Assembly (NCBI RefSeq): GCF_000419525.1
Contig: NZ_ATTE01000001.1
Location: 2,872,501-2,936,500 of the forward strand
Length of the DNA stretch: 64,000 nt
Origin: Leucothrix mucor DSM 2157
GTDB lineage: Bacteria; Pseudomonadota; Gammaproteobacteria; Thiotrichales; Thiotrichaceae
Direction: 5' to 3'
Shown here: piece after piece, positions 34,807 through 43,492 of the stretch
Position numbering within the stretch: position 1 is the stretch's first letter
Layout of the letters: each line of letters opens with the position of its first letter
Notes under the pieces: generated by a model
Seen by the model: only the letters and a program-made list of their open reading frames with translations
What the model was told of the DNA's origin: nothing
Databases searched by the model: none
Translations under genes and position numbers: made by a program

Positions 34807-36090
34807 ATGGAAAACAATATTTTTCACTTGCAGTACGCGATGGATACTTTCTACTTCCTAGTGTGTGGAGCACTGGTTATGTGGATGGCAGCCGGCTTCT
34901 CTATGTTAGAAGCAGGTTTAGTTCGTAGTAAAAGTACCACTGAAATTCTGACTAAGAACATTGTTCTTTTTGCGATTGCTTGCACCGCATACTTAGTGGT
35001 CGGTTACGACATTATGTACGACGGCGGCATCATGCTTAAAGATATCGCACTGGATGGCGCTGAAAACGCAGACGCTTTAGTGGCTAAAGTACTGGCAGAT
35101 TCAGCAGAAGCCGGCTTCGAAGGCGATTCTGTTTACTCAAATGCTTCTGACTTCTTCTTCCAGGTTGTATTCGTTGCTACGGCAATGTCTATCGTATCGG
35201 GTGCGGTTGCTGAGCGTATGAAGCTGTTCGCATTCTTCGTATTTGCTTTAGTGATGACTGCCTTTATCTACCCAATGGAAGGCTCTTGGACTTGGGGTGG
35301 TCAATCAGTATTCGGCCTATACTCTCTAGGCGATGACTATGGATTCTCTGACTTTGCGGGTTCTGGTATCGTTCACATGGCAGGTGCTGCAGCGGCATTG
35401 GCTGGCGTAATTCTATTGGGCGCTCGTAAGGGTAAGTACGGTAAAGATGGCAAGATCAACCCAATCCCTGGTGCTAACCTGCCAATGGCGACACTGGGTA
35501 CCTTCATCCTGTGGATGGGCTGGTTCGGCTTTAACGGTGGTTCGGTTCTGAAACTGGGTGATATCGCTAACGCTAACTCAGTTGCAATGGTATTCCTGAA
35601 CACGAATGCGGCAGCAGCCGGTGGTGTAATCGCGGCGCTGTTTGTTGCAAAAATCCTATTCGGCAAAGCTGACTTAACAATGATCCTGAACGGCGCGTTG
35701 GCTGGCCTGGTTGCTATCACTGCTGAGCCTTCTACCCCTTCTCCAATGATGGCGACCATCATCGGTGCAGTCGGTGGTGTATTAGTTGTCTTCTCAATCC
35801 TGTTCTTCGACAAGATCCGCATTGATGATCCAGTGGGTGCAATCTCGGTACACGGTGTTGTTGGTCTGTGGGGTCTGTTAGCAGTACCTCTCACTAACTC
35901 TGGTACCACATTCATTGGCCAGTTAGTTGGTGCAGGAACAATCTTTGTTTGGGTATTTGTTACTTCATTCATTGTTTGGTTACTGATCAAAGCCATCATG
36001 GGCATTCGTATCTCTGAAGAAGAAGAGTACGAAGGTGCCGATATTGGCGAGTGCGGTATGGAAGCTTACCCTGAATTCACTAAGGGCTAA
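34807..36090 (+). CDS. amtB: Ammonium transporter AmtB
   Basis: 427 residues with about 11 membrane segments. The two conserved pore histidines appear in SGIVHMAGAAAAL and ISVHGVVGLWGLL, and the extracellular gate/recruitment region in YPMEGSWTWGG. There is no obvious cleavable signal peptide; the protein starts in the lumenal side region DTFYFLVCGALVMWMAAGF. It imports ammonium at low concentration and is inhibited by GlnK binding. It is co-transcribed with glnK from the sigma-54 promoter. Confidence 0.97.
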   Translation: MENNIFHLQYAMDTFYFLVCGALVMWMAAGFSMLEAGLVRSKSTTEILTKNIVLFAIACTAYLVVGYDIMYDGGIMLKDIALDGAENADALVAKVLADSAEAGFEGDSVYSNASDFFFQVVFVATAMSIVSGAVAERMKLFAFFVFALVMTAFIYPMEGSWTWGGQSVFGLYSLGDDYGFSDFAGSGIVHMAGAAAALAGVILLGARKGKYGKDGKINPIPGANLPMATLGTFILWMGWFGFNGGSVLKLGDIANANSVAMVFLNTNAAAAGGVIAALFVAKILFGKADLTMILNGALAGLVAITAEPSTPSPMMATIIGAVGGVLVVFSILFFDKIRIDDPVGAISVHGVVGLWGLLAVPLTNSGTTFIGQLVGAGTIFVWVFVTSFIVWLLIKAIMGIRISEEEEYEGADIGECGMEAYPEFTKG

Positions 36091-36118
36091 TCAAGCGCTA
36101 ACCTACTGAAAAGTAATG

Positions 36119-36147
36119 GCCGGAGCAGCAATTGTTCCGGCTTTTTT
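36119..36147 (+). terminator. Terminator of glnK-amtB
   Basis: GCCGGAGCA and TGTTCCGGC form a 9-bp stem with one G-U pair and a 5-base loop, followed by six T, 29 bases after the amtB stop codon. Confidence 0.93.
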
Positions 36148-36211
36148 GTGCCTGCTTTCAAACACCTAAAGCAATGCGCTACACTGCCGTTTTGAACAAG
36201 CAGCCTATCTT

Positions 36212-37291
36212 ATGCCTGATATCGCCCCATTCCCCGATCGCATACTTAATTGGTTTGATCAGCACGGTCGTAAAGACTTGCCATGGCAACATCCGATCAC
36301 GCCGTATCGGGTTTGGATTTCAGAGATCATGCTGCAGCAAACTCAAGTGCAAACAGTCATTCCTTACTATGAGAAATTCATGCAGCGCTTTCCGGACTTA
36401 CACAGTCTGGCCAATGCACCAACTGATGATGTGCTCAAGCACTGGTCGGGATTAGGTTATTACGCACGTGCTCGTAATCTGCATAAAGCGGCACAACAGA
36501 TTCGTGATGAGCATGGTGGCGAGTTTCCAGATACATTGGAGCAAGTCACTGCGCTTAGCGGGATCGGTCGCTCCACCGCCAGCGCCATCTTATCGATCGC
36601 CTTTAAACAAGCGCACCCTATTTTAGATGGCAATGTAAAACGCGTACTGGCTCGCTTTCATACCGTTGAAGGTTGGTATGGGCACACGGCGGTACAAAAG
36701 CAGCTGTGGGCTTTAGCAGAGCAACACGTGCCTGAACAAGTTGAGCCACAACGCTATGCGGATTATACCCAAGCAATGATGGATTTGGGGGCGACCTTAT
36801 GCAGCCGCAGCAAGCCACGCTGTACCGAGTGCCCTTTGCAAGATGACTGCATGGCGCATCAAACTGAAACCGTCAGCAAATACCCCACCCCCAAGCCAAA
36901 GCGCACACTGCCCGAGCGACAGGCGATTATGCTGCTAATGCACCAAGATCAATCCATCTATCTGGAGCGTCGGCCACCCAGCGGAATTTGGGGAGGACTC
37001 TGGAGTTTTCCGCAATTTGAAGACGCTGATTCCGCACGCAATTGGCTAGAGAAACAAGGGCTTGATCGCAGTGAATTGGAAACCGGTACGCCGCTTCCGG
37101 AGTACAAACACACTTTTAGTCATTACCGCTTAATGATTCAGGCAATTATGATTAATCCACAAAAACCGGATACTAGTAGTGTGATGGAGACCGACGGCAG
37201 CATTTGGTATAACATTAACGACGAATTCGATGGTGGTCTCGCGACCCCGGTCCAAGATTTATTGAAAACCTTTAAGGAAAAAACACTATGA
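36212..37291 (+). CDS. mutY: Adenine DNA glycosylase MutY
   Basis: 359 residues. The catalytic Glu lies in [14 protein letters not shown] (residue 38), the helix-hairpin-helix in [13 protein letters not shown] near 113, and the catalytic Asp in [14 protein letters not shown] near 138. The 4Fe-4S cluster cysteines are in [17 protein letters not shown] near 193-209. A C-terminal NUDIX-like domain (about 230-355) recognises 8-oxoG. It removes adenine mispaired with 8-oxoguanine. It is the first gene of a tight operon; its stop overlaps yggX by four bases. Confidence 0.97.
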   Translation: MPDIAPFPDRILNWFDQHGRKDLPWQHPITPYRVWISEIMLQQTQVQTVIPYYEKFMQRFPDLHSLANAPTDDVLKHWSGLGYYARARNLHKAAQQIRDEHGGEFPDTLEQVTALSGIGRSTASAILSIAFKQAHPILDGNVKRVLARFHTVEGWYGHTAVQKQLWALAEQHVPEQVEPQRYADYTQAMMDLGATLCSRSKPRCTECPLQDDCMAHQTETVSKYPTPKPKRTLPERQAIMLLMHQDQSIYLERRPPSGIWGGLWSFPQFEDADSARNWLEKQGLDRSELETGTPLPEYKHTFSHYRLMIQAIMINPQKPDTSSVMETDGSIWYNINDEFDGGLATPVQDLLKTFKEKTL

Positions 37292-37557
37292 GCCGAATGG
37301 TAAACTGCGTCCTGCTAAAAAAAGAAGCGGAAGGTCTTGAGCGAATGACTTACCCGGGTGATCTAGGCAAGCGCATTTTTGCAAATGTTTCTCAGGAAGC
37401 TTGGAAGCAATGGGTTGGCCACCAGACCATCCTGATGAATGAGTACCGTTTATCACCAGTAAACCCAAAAGACCGTAAGTTTTTGGAAGAAGAAATGGAA
37501 AAGTTCTTCTTTGGTGATGGCCCATCTCAGGTTGATAACCTGACTCCACAGGCTTAA
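37288..37557 (+). CDS. yggX: Probable Fe(2+)-trafficking protein YggX
   Basis: 89 residues, the usual size. [20 protein letters not shown] with its conserved Cys, the [16 protein letters not shown] core and [15 protein letters not shown]-terminus are diagnostic. YggX protects iron-sulfur enzymes, MutY among them in E. coli studies, against oxidation. The ATG overlaps the mutY TGA, a widely conserved mutY-yggX pairing. Confidence 0.96.
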   Translation: MSRMVNCVLLKKEAEGLERMTYPGDLGKRIFANVSQEAWKQWVGHQTILMNEYRLSPVNPKDRKFLEEEMEKFFFGDGPSQVDNLTPQA

Positions 37558-37566
37558 GGCTGATAT

Positions 37567-38313
37567 ATGGCTTCTGCGTTTATCCCTGCAACCGTGATTA
37601 ATAACCAGCAATGGGCTGAGAACTTATTCACATTGACACTGGACACCGAACTGCAGCCCTTCAAGGCCGGACAGTTTGTACGTTTACAACTGTCAGTGGA
37701 TGGCGAGCAGATCGCCAAGCCCTACTCGCTGGTTAACCCACCACAGCAGGCAAGCGCGGAAGTCTTATATAACACAGTCCCTGATGGCGTGATGTCGCAT
37801 GCGCTGGCTGCGCTTAAAGCCGGTGATGTGATCGAAATATCTCAACCAGCCTATGGCTTTTTTGTGCTGGATGAGCTGCCTGAAACCAAGCACCTTTGGA
37901 TGTTTGGAACCGGCACTGGCTTCGGCCCCTATTTATCGATTTTGCAGGATGGTGAAGTCTGGCAACGCTTTGAAAAAATTGTACTGGTGCATGCTGTTTC
38001 TTATACCAACAACTTGGTATATCAGGAACTCATTGAGCGGCTCCTTTTGGAGCATCCGGATCAATTTATCTATCAGCCAATTATTAGCCGAGAGCCCCAC
38101 AGCGGCGCACTGCAGGGTCGCATTCCAGCACTGATTGAAAATGGTGAACTGGAAGCTGCAACAACTCTGACTATTACACCAGAGCAAAGCCATATCATGC
38201 TCTGCGGCAATCAACACATGATTACAGATGCCCGCACAGTACTGGCTGAGCGTGGCCTGAAAAAACACTTACGGCGCAAACCCGGCCATATAACCACTGA
38301 ACAATACTTCTGA
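37567..38313 (+). CDS. fpr: Ferredoxin/flavodoxin-NADP(+) reductase
   Basis: 248 residues, close to bacterial Fpr. An FAD-binding barrel (about 1-95) contains KPYSLVNPPQ, where Lys replaces the usual Arg of the RxYS motif. The NADP domain begins with MFGTGTGFGPYLSIL near 116. The protein ends in an aromatic residue (EQYF), which stacks on FAD in this subfamily. It moves electrons between NADPH and ferredoxin or flavodoxin. It lies nine bases after yggX and nine before the CRY-DASH gene, so one transcript is likely. Confidence 0.93.
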   Translation: MASAFIPATVINNQQWAENLFTLTLDTELQPFKAGQFVRLQLSVDGEQIAKPYSLVNPPQQASAEVLYNTVPDGVMSHALAALKAGDVIEISQPAYGFFVLDELPETKHLWMFGTGTGFGPYLSILQDGEVWQRFEKIVLVHAVSYTNNLVYQELIERLLLEHPDQFIYQPIISREPHSGALQGRIPALIENGELEAATTLTITPEQSHIMLCGNQHMITDARTVLAERGLKKHLRRKPGHITTEQYF

Positions 38314-38322
38314 TTAATAACG

Positions 38323-39633
38323 ATGACAAAAACAGACGGCATACTTTGGTTTCGAAAAAACCTACGCATACATGACAATCCTGCACTGCTACAGGCAAGC
38401 GAATCCTCAGAGCGACTGCTGTGTGTTTTTATTTATGATGAAGTGATTCATTACCAGCAACATGGTGTTGAAAGTCTGGGCCCCTATCGGGCCGAATTTT
38501 TATGGAATAGCCTGCTTGATCTGAAGCAATCATTACAAGCACTTGGCAATGATCTGGTTATTCTTAAAGGCAATGCCAGCACTGTACTAAAAGAACTAGT
38601 CGAGAGAACCGGTGCACGCACGGTGTACGCACCGTATGAGTGCGGCTATTGCGAACGACTACAAGATGATGTCATTACCCAATTTTGCGATTTAAAGCTG
38701 ATTGGTGGCGCGACACTGTTAGATATCAATGATCTGCCCACTGACCCCGCCACGCTACCCAATAGCTATATCATTTTCCGTCGTTTGATTGAAAAGAACT
38801 GGGAAGCAGACATAGGCACGGTTTCAGCGTGCTGCAAGACGCCAACACAATTGCCAGCAGCTCCAGTCATTCCACGACTTGAAAGCATCACGGAAAACCC
38901 TGTCGCAGATAGCCGCCCTGTTCCTGATAAGGCAGTACTTAATTTTAAAGGCGGCGAGCACGCTGGCCTGCAGCGCTTGAATGATTTTATATGGGAAGGC
39001 ACGGCGCTAGAGTCTTACAAGCAAACCCGCAATCAATCGCTGGGCAGTGATTACTCCAGCAAACTATCGCCTTGGATTGCCAATGGCTCTCTTTCTGCGC
39101 GTTTTTTGTATCATGAAATCCGTCGTTATGAAGCTGAGCGACTCACCAATGAGTCAACACACTGGATGGTATGCGAGTTACTCTGGCGTGACTATTATCA
39201 CTTCTCATCCATAAAACATGGTGCGGATTTGTTTTTGCACGATGGCGCTCAAGGACCAAATTGCTCGAAACGCCCGGTTAACAAAACCAATAAAGCCAAA
39301 GCACAAAGCTGGTGTGAAGCTAAAACGGGACAGTCATTTATTGACGCGCACATGACTGAGCTGCTGGAAACTGGCTATATGAGCAATCGGGGCCGCCAGT
39401 GCGTGTCTGCATATTTTGTACGAACGCTAGGATTGGATTGGCGCTTAGGAGCCAGCTGGTTCGAACATTTCCTGTTAGACTTTGAGCCTTGTAATAACTA
39501 CGGCAACTGGAATTTTCAGGCAGGGATTGGCCACGACAGTAAAAACCTGCGCAACTTTGATGTCGAGGTCGAAGCCAAGCGCTACGACCCGAATGGTGAA
39601 TATCAGGCTTACTGGTTGGATTCGTTTAAATAA
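38323..39633 (+). CDS. Cryptochrome DASH (photolyase family)
   Basis: 436 residues. N-terminal photolyase antenna domain (DGILWFRKNLRIHDNPALL) and C-terminal FAD domain. TGYMSNRGRQCVSAYF and GLDWRLGASWFEHFLLDFEPC near 355-390, with NYGNWNFQAGIGHD, match CRY-DASH proteins more closely than CPD photolyases. DASH proteins bind FAD and methenyltetrahydrofolate and repair pyrimidine dimers in single-stranded or looped DNA, and may signal blue light. It sits in the same operon as the FAD-dependent reductase fpr. Its last 25 bases overlap the convergent DUF4124 gene. Confidence 0.92.
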   Translation: MTKTDGILWFRKNLRIHDNPALLQASESSERLLCVFIYDEVIHYQQHGVESLGPYRAEFLWNSLLDLKQSLQALGNDLVILKGNASTVLKELVERTGARTVYAPYECGYCERLQDDVITQFCDLKLIGGATLLDINDLPTDPATLPNSYIIFRRLIEKNWEADIGTVSACCKTPTQLPAAPVIPRLESITENPVADSRPVPDKAVLNFKGGEHAGLQRLNDFIWEGTALESYKQTRNQSLGSDYSSKLSPWIANGSLSARFLYHEIRRYEAERLTNESTHWMVCELLWRDYYHFSSIKHGADLFLHDGAQGPNCSKRPVNKTNKAKAQSWCEAKTGQSFIDAHMTELLETGYMSNRGRQCVSAYFVRTLGLDWRLGASWFEHFLLDFEPCNNYGNWNFQAGIGHDSKNLRNFDVEVEAKRYDPNGEYQAYWLDSFK

Positions 39634-40193
39634 GGATTGAACGGCTTTTTATTTAGCGCAGAAGCCCGCAACACACTAAAGCTCGCGCCACTACTTTTCA
39701 ATACAGTATTTTTGCGATCAACAATTGAAACTTCCAACTGATGTGATCCACGGCTTAGGTTACTTAAGTTAGCAACCCGTTGAGTGCCACGGTATTTCTC
39801 TACACCATCCAGCTTGATGACCACATTATCACCCGCTCGCAGCTTTGGTGATAAAGTCAGCGCGACCGACACATCGCCATCATTTGCCCTTATGACTTGC
39901 TCAGGCTTTGGCGCAATAAGGTTAAGCGATTTATAATAGTCCGTTGCAGTTGCTGGTTTAGGCGCGGATGTCGATGTACCACGTGTATTAACAACGCCAG
40001 CATTTGTTTTATAACGAGTGGAAAAATTCTCAAGTACGGTGAGCTTGGGCGGATTAATCGGCTTAGCCACAACGGACTCGGGAGGGCTATCGCCAAATAC
40101 CAAATTTCCTGACTCATCAGTCCAGCTATAGATACCACCCGCTGATGCGGTTTGCACTACGACACACAGCGCGAGCAACAATATATTCCGCAT
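39609..40193 (-). CDS. Secreted DUF4124-domain protein
   Basis: About 194 residues from the ATG at 40193, which has AGG nine bases upstream and begins directly with a signal peptide (MRNILLLALCVVVQTASA). An upstream ATG at 40238 would put 15 residues before it. GGIYSWTDESGNLVFGDSPPE is the DUF4124 signature. The C-terminal half (about 100-180) resembles an Ig-like beta-sandwich (VIKLDGVEKYRGTQRVANLS). No function is assigned. It overlaps the CRY-DASH 3' end by 25 bases. Confidence 0.8.
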   Translation of the reverse strand: MRNILLLALCVVVQTASAGGIYSWTDESGNLVFGDSPPESVVAKPINPPKLTVLENFSTRYKTNAGVVNTRGTSTSAPKPATATDYYKSLNLIAPKPEQVIRANDGDVSVALTLSPKLRAGDNVVIKLDGVEKYRGTQRVANLSNLSRGSHQLEVSIVDRKNTVLKSSGASFSVLRASALNKKPFNPYLNESNQ

Positions 40194-40295
40194 ACACTTA
40201 AACCTATCGGCAATTATTTCTAACATTGATTGTAGCAAGACCTTGAAAACATCGGCGAAATACCCGATAACAGGGCATTAAACAAGGAGCAAGGG

Positions 40296-40652
40296 ATGAC
40301 AGAGCAAATGACTACAAAAGAAGAAAGTATCTGGGGCATGGGGGCGCACCTCGCGGCTCTAAGTGGCATTTTAATCGTACCTGGGTTGGTACTAGGCCCA
40401 TTAGCCATTTGGATACTGAAGCGTCATAAGAGCAGCTTTGTTGAAGCCAATGCCAGAGAGGCCATGAACTTTCAAATCACCATATTGGTTATTGCTTTTG
40501 TAATGGTGCTTCTATCCAGATTCAGCAGTTTGTTTATGATCCAGGCGATGATTGTTGGCATTATCGGAATAGGCTACGCGATCTACGCAGCGCTACAGGT
40601 AAGTAAGGGAAAGCAGTACCGGTACCCCTTTGCCATCCGACTGATTAAGTAA
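40296..40652 (+). CDS. DUF4870 small membrane protein
   Basis: 118 residues. MGAHLAALSGILIVPGLVLGPLAIWILKR and EANAREAMNFQITI (quoted as separate pieces) are the DUF4870 pattern, with three hydrophobic segments at about 18-40, 56-76 and 79-98. The family resembles Tic20-like membrane proteins, but its bacterial role is unknown. It is monocistronic. Confidence 0.83.
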   Translation: MTEQMTTKEESIWGMGAHLAALSGILIVPGLVLGPLAIWILKRHKSSFVEANAREAMNFQITILVIAFVMVLLSRFSSLFMIQAMIVGIIGIGYAIYAALQVSKGKQYRYPFAIRLIK

Positions 40653-40659
40653 TTTACTT

Positions 40660-40699
40660 GGATTACCGGCGATATACTAGCTGCATCGCCGGTAAATCC
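40660..40699. other. Long hairpin between convergent genes
   Basis: GGATTACCGGCGAT pairs with ATCGCCGGTAAATCC (14 bp, one bulged base, 11-base loop) between the DUF4870 gene and the convergent unknown gene. There is no T-run, so a bidirectional 3'-end stabiliser or weak terminator is the best reading. Confidence 0.55.
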
Positions 40700-40709
40700 A
40701 ACGCTCTAG

Positions 40710-41255
40710 CTACTGACAATTACAGTCTTCATATTCAGGAAAATAGGCTTCCTGCAGATCATCATTCACCGCCGCACTATCTGTTGTGTAGCTTCCAGTA
40801 TCAACATAACTAGTATCCGCCTTTTCAGGCACATCATACTCATGCAAGGTTGTGACCCCGACATAAGGCTCGATCTTATGACTGCTAATTAAGAAGTCAG
40901 CCCCAGCCGTCAGATAACTTCCCGTGGCACCTGCTGTTAGCAAGGCTTGCTTCTGCTGCAAGCTATATCCAGCGCCATAAGTGGCCTGCATATTCTCATC
41001 ACCAGTAACCGCTTCCAGCTTGATTTTATCCACGCCAGCATGAGGTCGGTACGACACACTGCCCTGCCAACCATCAGCATCACCGTCGGTTTCAACATCG
41101 ACCGAGCGGTAACCAATAGTCACATCCGGCTTTAGCGTTTCTGAGCCAAATGTCCAGGTCAATGCTGCAAAAGGATTGCTCTCATCTTTTGCTAACGCGG
41201 CATTGCTTATGCACATCACTGCCGTAAGACAGGCGACAGATTTCCATATCTTCAT
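40710..41255 (-). CDS. Exported protein, unrecognised, likely beta-rich
   Basis: 181 residues. Signal peptide 1-22 (ending NAALA), then alternating hydrophobic/polar stretches (WTFGSETLKPDVTIGYRSVD, YGAGYSLQQKQALLTAGATG) that look like beta-strands of a small barrel or beta-sandwich. The C-terminal 40 residues are acidic and Tyr/Thr-rich, ending EDCNCQ. I do not recognise a family. AAGGAG sits seven bases upstream of the ATG. It is monocistronic. Confidence 0.75.
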   Translation of the reverse strand: MKIWKSVACLTAVMCISNAALAKDESNPFAALTWTFGSETLKPDVTIGYRSVDVETDGDADGWQGSVSYRPHAGVDKIKLEAVTGDENMQATYGAGYSLQQKQALLTAGATGSYLTAGADFLISSHKIEPYVGVTTLHEYDVPEKADTSYVDTGSYTTDSAAVNDDLQEAYFPEYEDCNCQ

Positions 41256-41621
41256 TGCGCACTCCTTATCTAAAGTTCGGCGACAATCTCATGACTATCG
41301 CAAAGCTTTAGACAAGGCGGCCGGACAATAAACTTTACAGCTTACCGCCAAATTAATACCATTCATCGGCGGACTCTCAGACACCGCTCAGGCAATCCCC
41401 ACTTAAACTAAAGGGCCTCTTAGTGACGCTAAAATTTACTGGCATCTGAAGCCAATCATTTTTCGTATTGCTAACACTAGGTGGTGGCTTAACAGGCCTT
41501 ATCGCTTGCTCAGAAACCCAGCAGGAATTTTTCGTTGACGCGTTATCGCTCACGCCATAACGTTAAAAATAGCGTACTATACCTCTCACAATATTGAATT
41601 TACTGACCCCCAAAATACAAG
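41256..41621. other. 366-base intergenic region
   Basis: This divergent region must hold promoters for the two flanking genes, though none matches consensus well; TACTATACC at about 41575 is a possible -10 for the plus-strand gene. A 30-codon frame at 41468-41560 with TTG start encodes a lipobox-like LTGLIAC but has no ribosome binding site. Nothing else was recognised. Confidence 0.5.
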
Positions 41622-42164
41622 ATGCCCTCAGATTCGCCTTTTAAACCAAGTCACACCGACCGCAGTTCAAACTGGATTTGGCCAGTCTTGATTATTGCGA
41701 TCGCAACGACGATTGCTGCTAGTTTGCTCTATGTGCAGAAAATGTCTAAGCAAATTGACACCATCACTGAGCAGCAACAGGCGCAATACGAGTCTCGGAA
41801 ATTTTTGCTGAGTAGTCCGGATGTAATCAATGTTAACTGGATGCGCACCCTCAACCCGCTGGCTAAGAATATTAGTGGCGATATCGTCTGGAGCAGCCTG
41901 AACCAGCAAGGGATTATGCGTTTTGCGAACCTGCCAAAGCTTCCTACTGATCAGCAATATCATTTGTGGATTTACGACTTAACCAAGCGCCCTGATGATG
42001 TGATTTCTGTTGTGGAGTTTGCACCGGTGACTAGCCTACCAACTGAGCTACTGATCCCCTTCACCAGCTCACGCCAGATTGAAAAGCCCTATAAATTCAT
42101 GATCATGCTAGACAGCACAGAAACAGATTTCACCCCACAGCCACTATTACTGGGCCAACCCTAA
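41622..42164 (+). CDS. Orphan anti-sigma-K (RskA-type) C-terminal domain protein
   Basis: 180 residues. One membrane helix (about 18-40), a short coiled coil, then a domain with GDIVWSSLNQQGIMRFANLP and QQYHLWIYDLTKRP (about 85-125) that matches the periplasmic C-terminal domain of RskA-type anti-sigma factors. The cytoplasmic zinc-finger domain that binds sigma is missing, and no ECF sigma gene is adjacent. It may be a stand-alone sensory domain or a derived remnant. Confidence 0.72.
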   Translation: MPSDSPFKPSHTDRSSNWIWPVLIIAIATTIAASLLYVQKMSKQIDTITEQQQAQYESRKFLLSSPDVINVNWMRTLNPLAKNISGDIVWSSLNQQGIMRFANLPKLPTDQQYHLWIYDLTKRPDDVISVVEFAPVTSLPTELLIPFTSSRQIEKPYKFMIMLDSTETDFTPQPLLLGQP

Positions 42165-42186
42165 CAGCGCTTATTGATAGCCAAGA

Positions 42187-42486
42187 CTAGCCATCAATAA
42201 ATACGCCATCCTCCTGAATCACTACTGGAAAGGTCTGTAAAGCACAGTCCGCAGGCTCATGCGTTGGCGCACCGTTTCGCACATCAAAGCGCGCACCATG
42301 CAGCGAACATTCAATATCATTCCCTTTCAGGCAGCCGTAAGACAATGGAAAGTCTTCATGGGGGCACAAGTCCTTAACTGCGTAATATTCCCCACCCACA
42401 TTGCAGAGTAACAACGCCTGATTGGCGCTTGTGATACGCTTAATTTTTCCGGGCTTGAGCTCATTTATTTCAGCGGCTTTAATCAT
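42187..42486 (-). CDS. Rieske 2Fe-2S protein (NirD/ferredoxin-like)
   Basis: 99 residues from the ATG at 42486. CPHEDFPLSYGC begins the cluster motif, with ligands Cys41, His43, Cys60 and His63 (ECSLHGARFD). It resembles soluble Rieske ferredoxins that feed electrons to oxygenases or reductases. A longer frame from 42660 would overlap the divergent SDR gene and add 58 residues without family support. Only 12 bases separate the two divergent start codons, and no clear ribosome binding site is present. Confidence 0.82.
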   Translation of the reverse strand: MIKAAEINELKPGKIKRITSANQALLLCNVGGEYYAVKDLCPHEDFPLSYGCLKGNDIECSLHGARFDVRNGAPTHEPADCALQTFPVVIQEDGVFIDG

Positions 42487-42498
42487 AGGATAGGCATC

Positions 42499-43362
42499 AT
42501 GAAGAATATTTGGATTATTGGCTGCGGCGACATTGGGCGGCGCGTTGCCAAACGGATCAATGCATTGTATCAAGGCCAAGTGTACCGCATTAGCGCACTC
42601 GTCAGTAGCGAAGCATCGGCTGCCAAGTGTCGGGCGCTTGGTATAAATACCCTGATTCACGACCTTGATAGTGATGTCGCATTACCTGTGTCAGAGTTTC
42701 AGAATGCAGAGCTCTATTACTTTGCACCACCTCCGGGCAATGGCGAACAAGATAGCCGCCTGCAAACCGTACTTACCCAGTTGGGCGACTTGCCAAAGCG
42801 TATCGTACTAATCAGCACCACCGGCGTATATGGTAACTGTGAAGGTGGCTGGGTCGATGAAAACTCACCCGTGAACCCACAAACCGATCGCGCCAAGCGT
42901 CGAGCCTCCGCAGAGAGCATCTTGCAACACTGGGCAGAACAATATCAGCGTGAATACATTATTCTGCGAGTGCCCGGCATTTACGCACTAGAACGCTTAC
43001 CGCTCGAACGGCTTCGCAAAAATCTGCCCGTGGTGCAACGTAGTGAAGCGGCTTATACCAACCGAATTCATGCCGACGACTTGGCTGCAATTTGTATCAC
43101 AGCGATGGAAAGCTCACTGACGGCTGAGATCTTTAATACAACCGATGGCCATCCCAGCACTATGGTTGATTACTTTAATCAGGTTGCTGACTATGCAGGC
43201 TTACCTCGCCCTCCACAGATCAGCTTGCAGGATGCGAATGAAAAATTAAGCAAAGGGATGCTTTCTTACGCGCTGGAATCGCGCCGCATAAAGAATGATA
43301 AACTATTGAATTTATTAGATATTGAATTAATTTATCCGGACATTTCCAGCGCCTTAAAATAA
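42499..43362 (+). CDS. SDR/NAD(P)-dependent epimerase-like protein (YeeZ family)
   Basis: 287 residues. The N-terminal Rossmann motif is unusual, IIGCGDIGRRVAKRI; LISTTGVYGNCEGGWVDE near 100-117 is the extended-SDR block with Tyr; LRVPGIYALERLPLERL follows near 153. The YeeZ-type subfamily has no proven reaction; it lacks a clear YxxxK pair, since RAKRRAS follows where it is expected. A protein-binding or redox role is possible. It is divergent from the Rieske gene. Confidence 0.8.
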   Translation: MKNIWIIGCGDIGRRVAKRINALYQGQVYRISALVSSEASAAKCRALGINTLIHDLDSDVALPVSEFQNAELYYFAPPPGNGEQDSRLQTVLTQLGDLPKRIVLISTTGVYGNCEGGWVDENSPVNPQTDRAKRRASAESILQHWAEQYQREYIILRVPGIYALERLPLERLRKNLPVVQRSEAAYTNRIHADDLAAICITAMESSLTAEIFNTTDGHPSTMVDYFNQVADYAGLPRPPQISLQDANEKLSKGMLSYALESRRIKNDKLLNLLDIELIYPDISSALK

Positions 43363-43400
43363 TCTTCGTTTTTATCGATCGAAACGATCTAAATAATCTA

Positions 43401-43429
43401 TTGCGCCCACGGTGTTTATTTCCTATTGT
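43401..43429 (+). promoter_or_regulatory. Sigma-70 promoter of the rubrerythrin gene
   Basis: TTGCGC (43401-43406), 17-base spacer, TATTGT (43424-43429). Transcription would begin near 43436, leaving a leader of about 57 bases whose first 30 fold into a hairpin. Confidence 0.6.
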
Positions 43430-43433
43430 AATG

Positions 43434-43464
43434 TTGGCTTACTATGCAAAACATGGTAAGCCAA
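43434..43464 (+). promoter_or_regulatory. 5'-terminal hairpin of rubrerythrin mRNA
   Basis: TTGGCTTAC and GTAAGCCAA form a perfect 9-bp stem that extends inward through ATG/CAT pairs across a T-G mismatch. It falls right at the predicted transcription start, so it may stabilise the transcript or bind a regulator as an operator palindrome. Confidence 0.55.
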
Positions 43465-43492
43465 TCATCTTTACACCAATCCGGAGCACGCC

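Noticed and set aside
35373-36005. 210-codon frame antisense to amtB
   Set aside because: Composition is that of a shadow frame and amtB on the plus strand is unambiguous.
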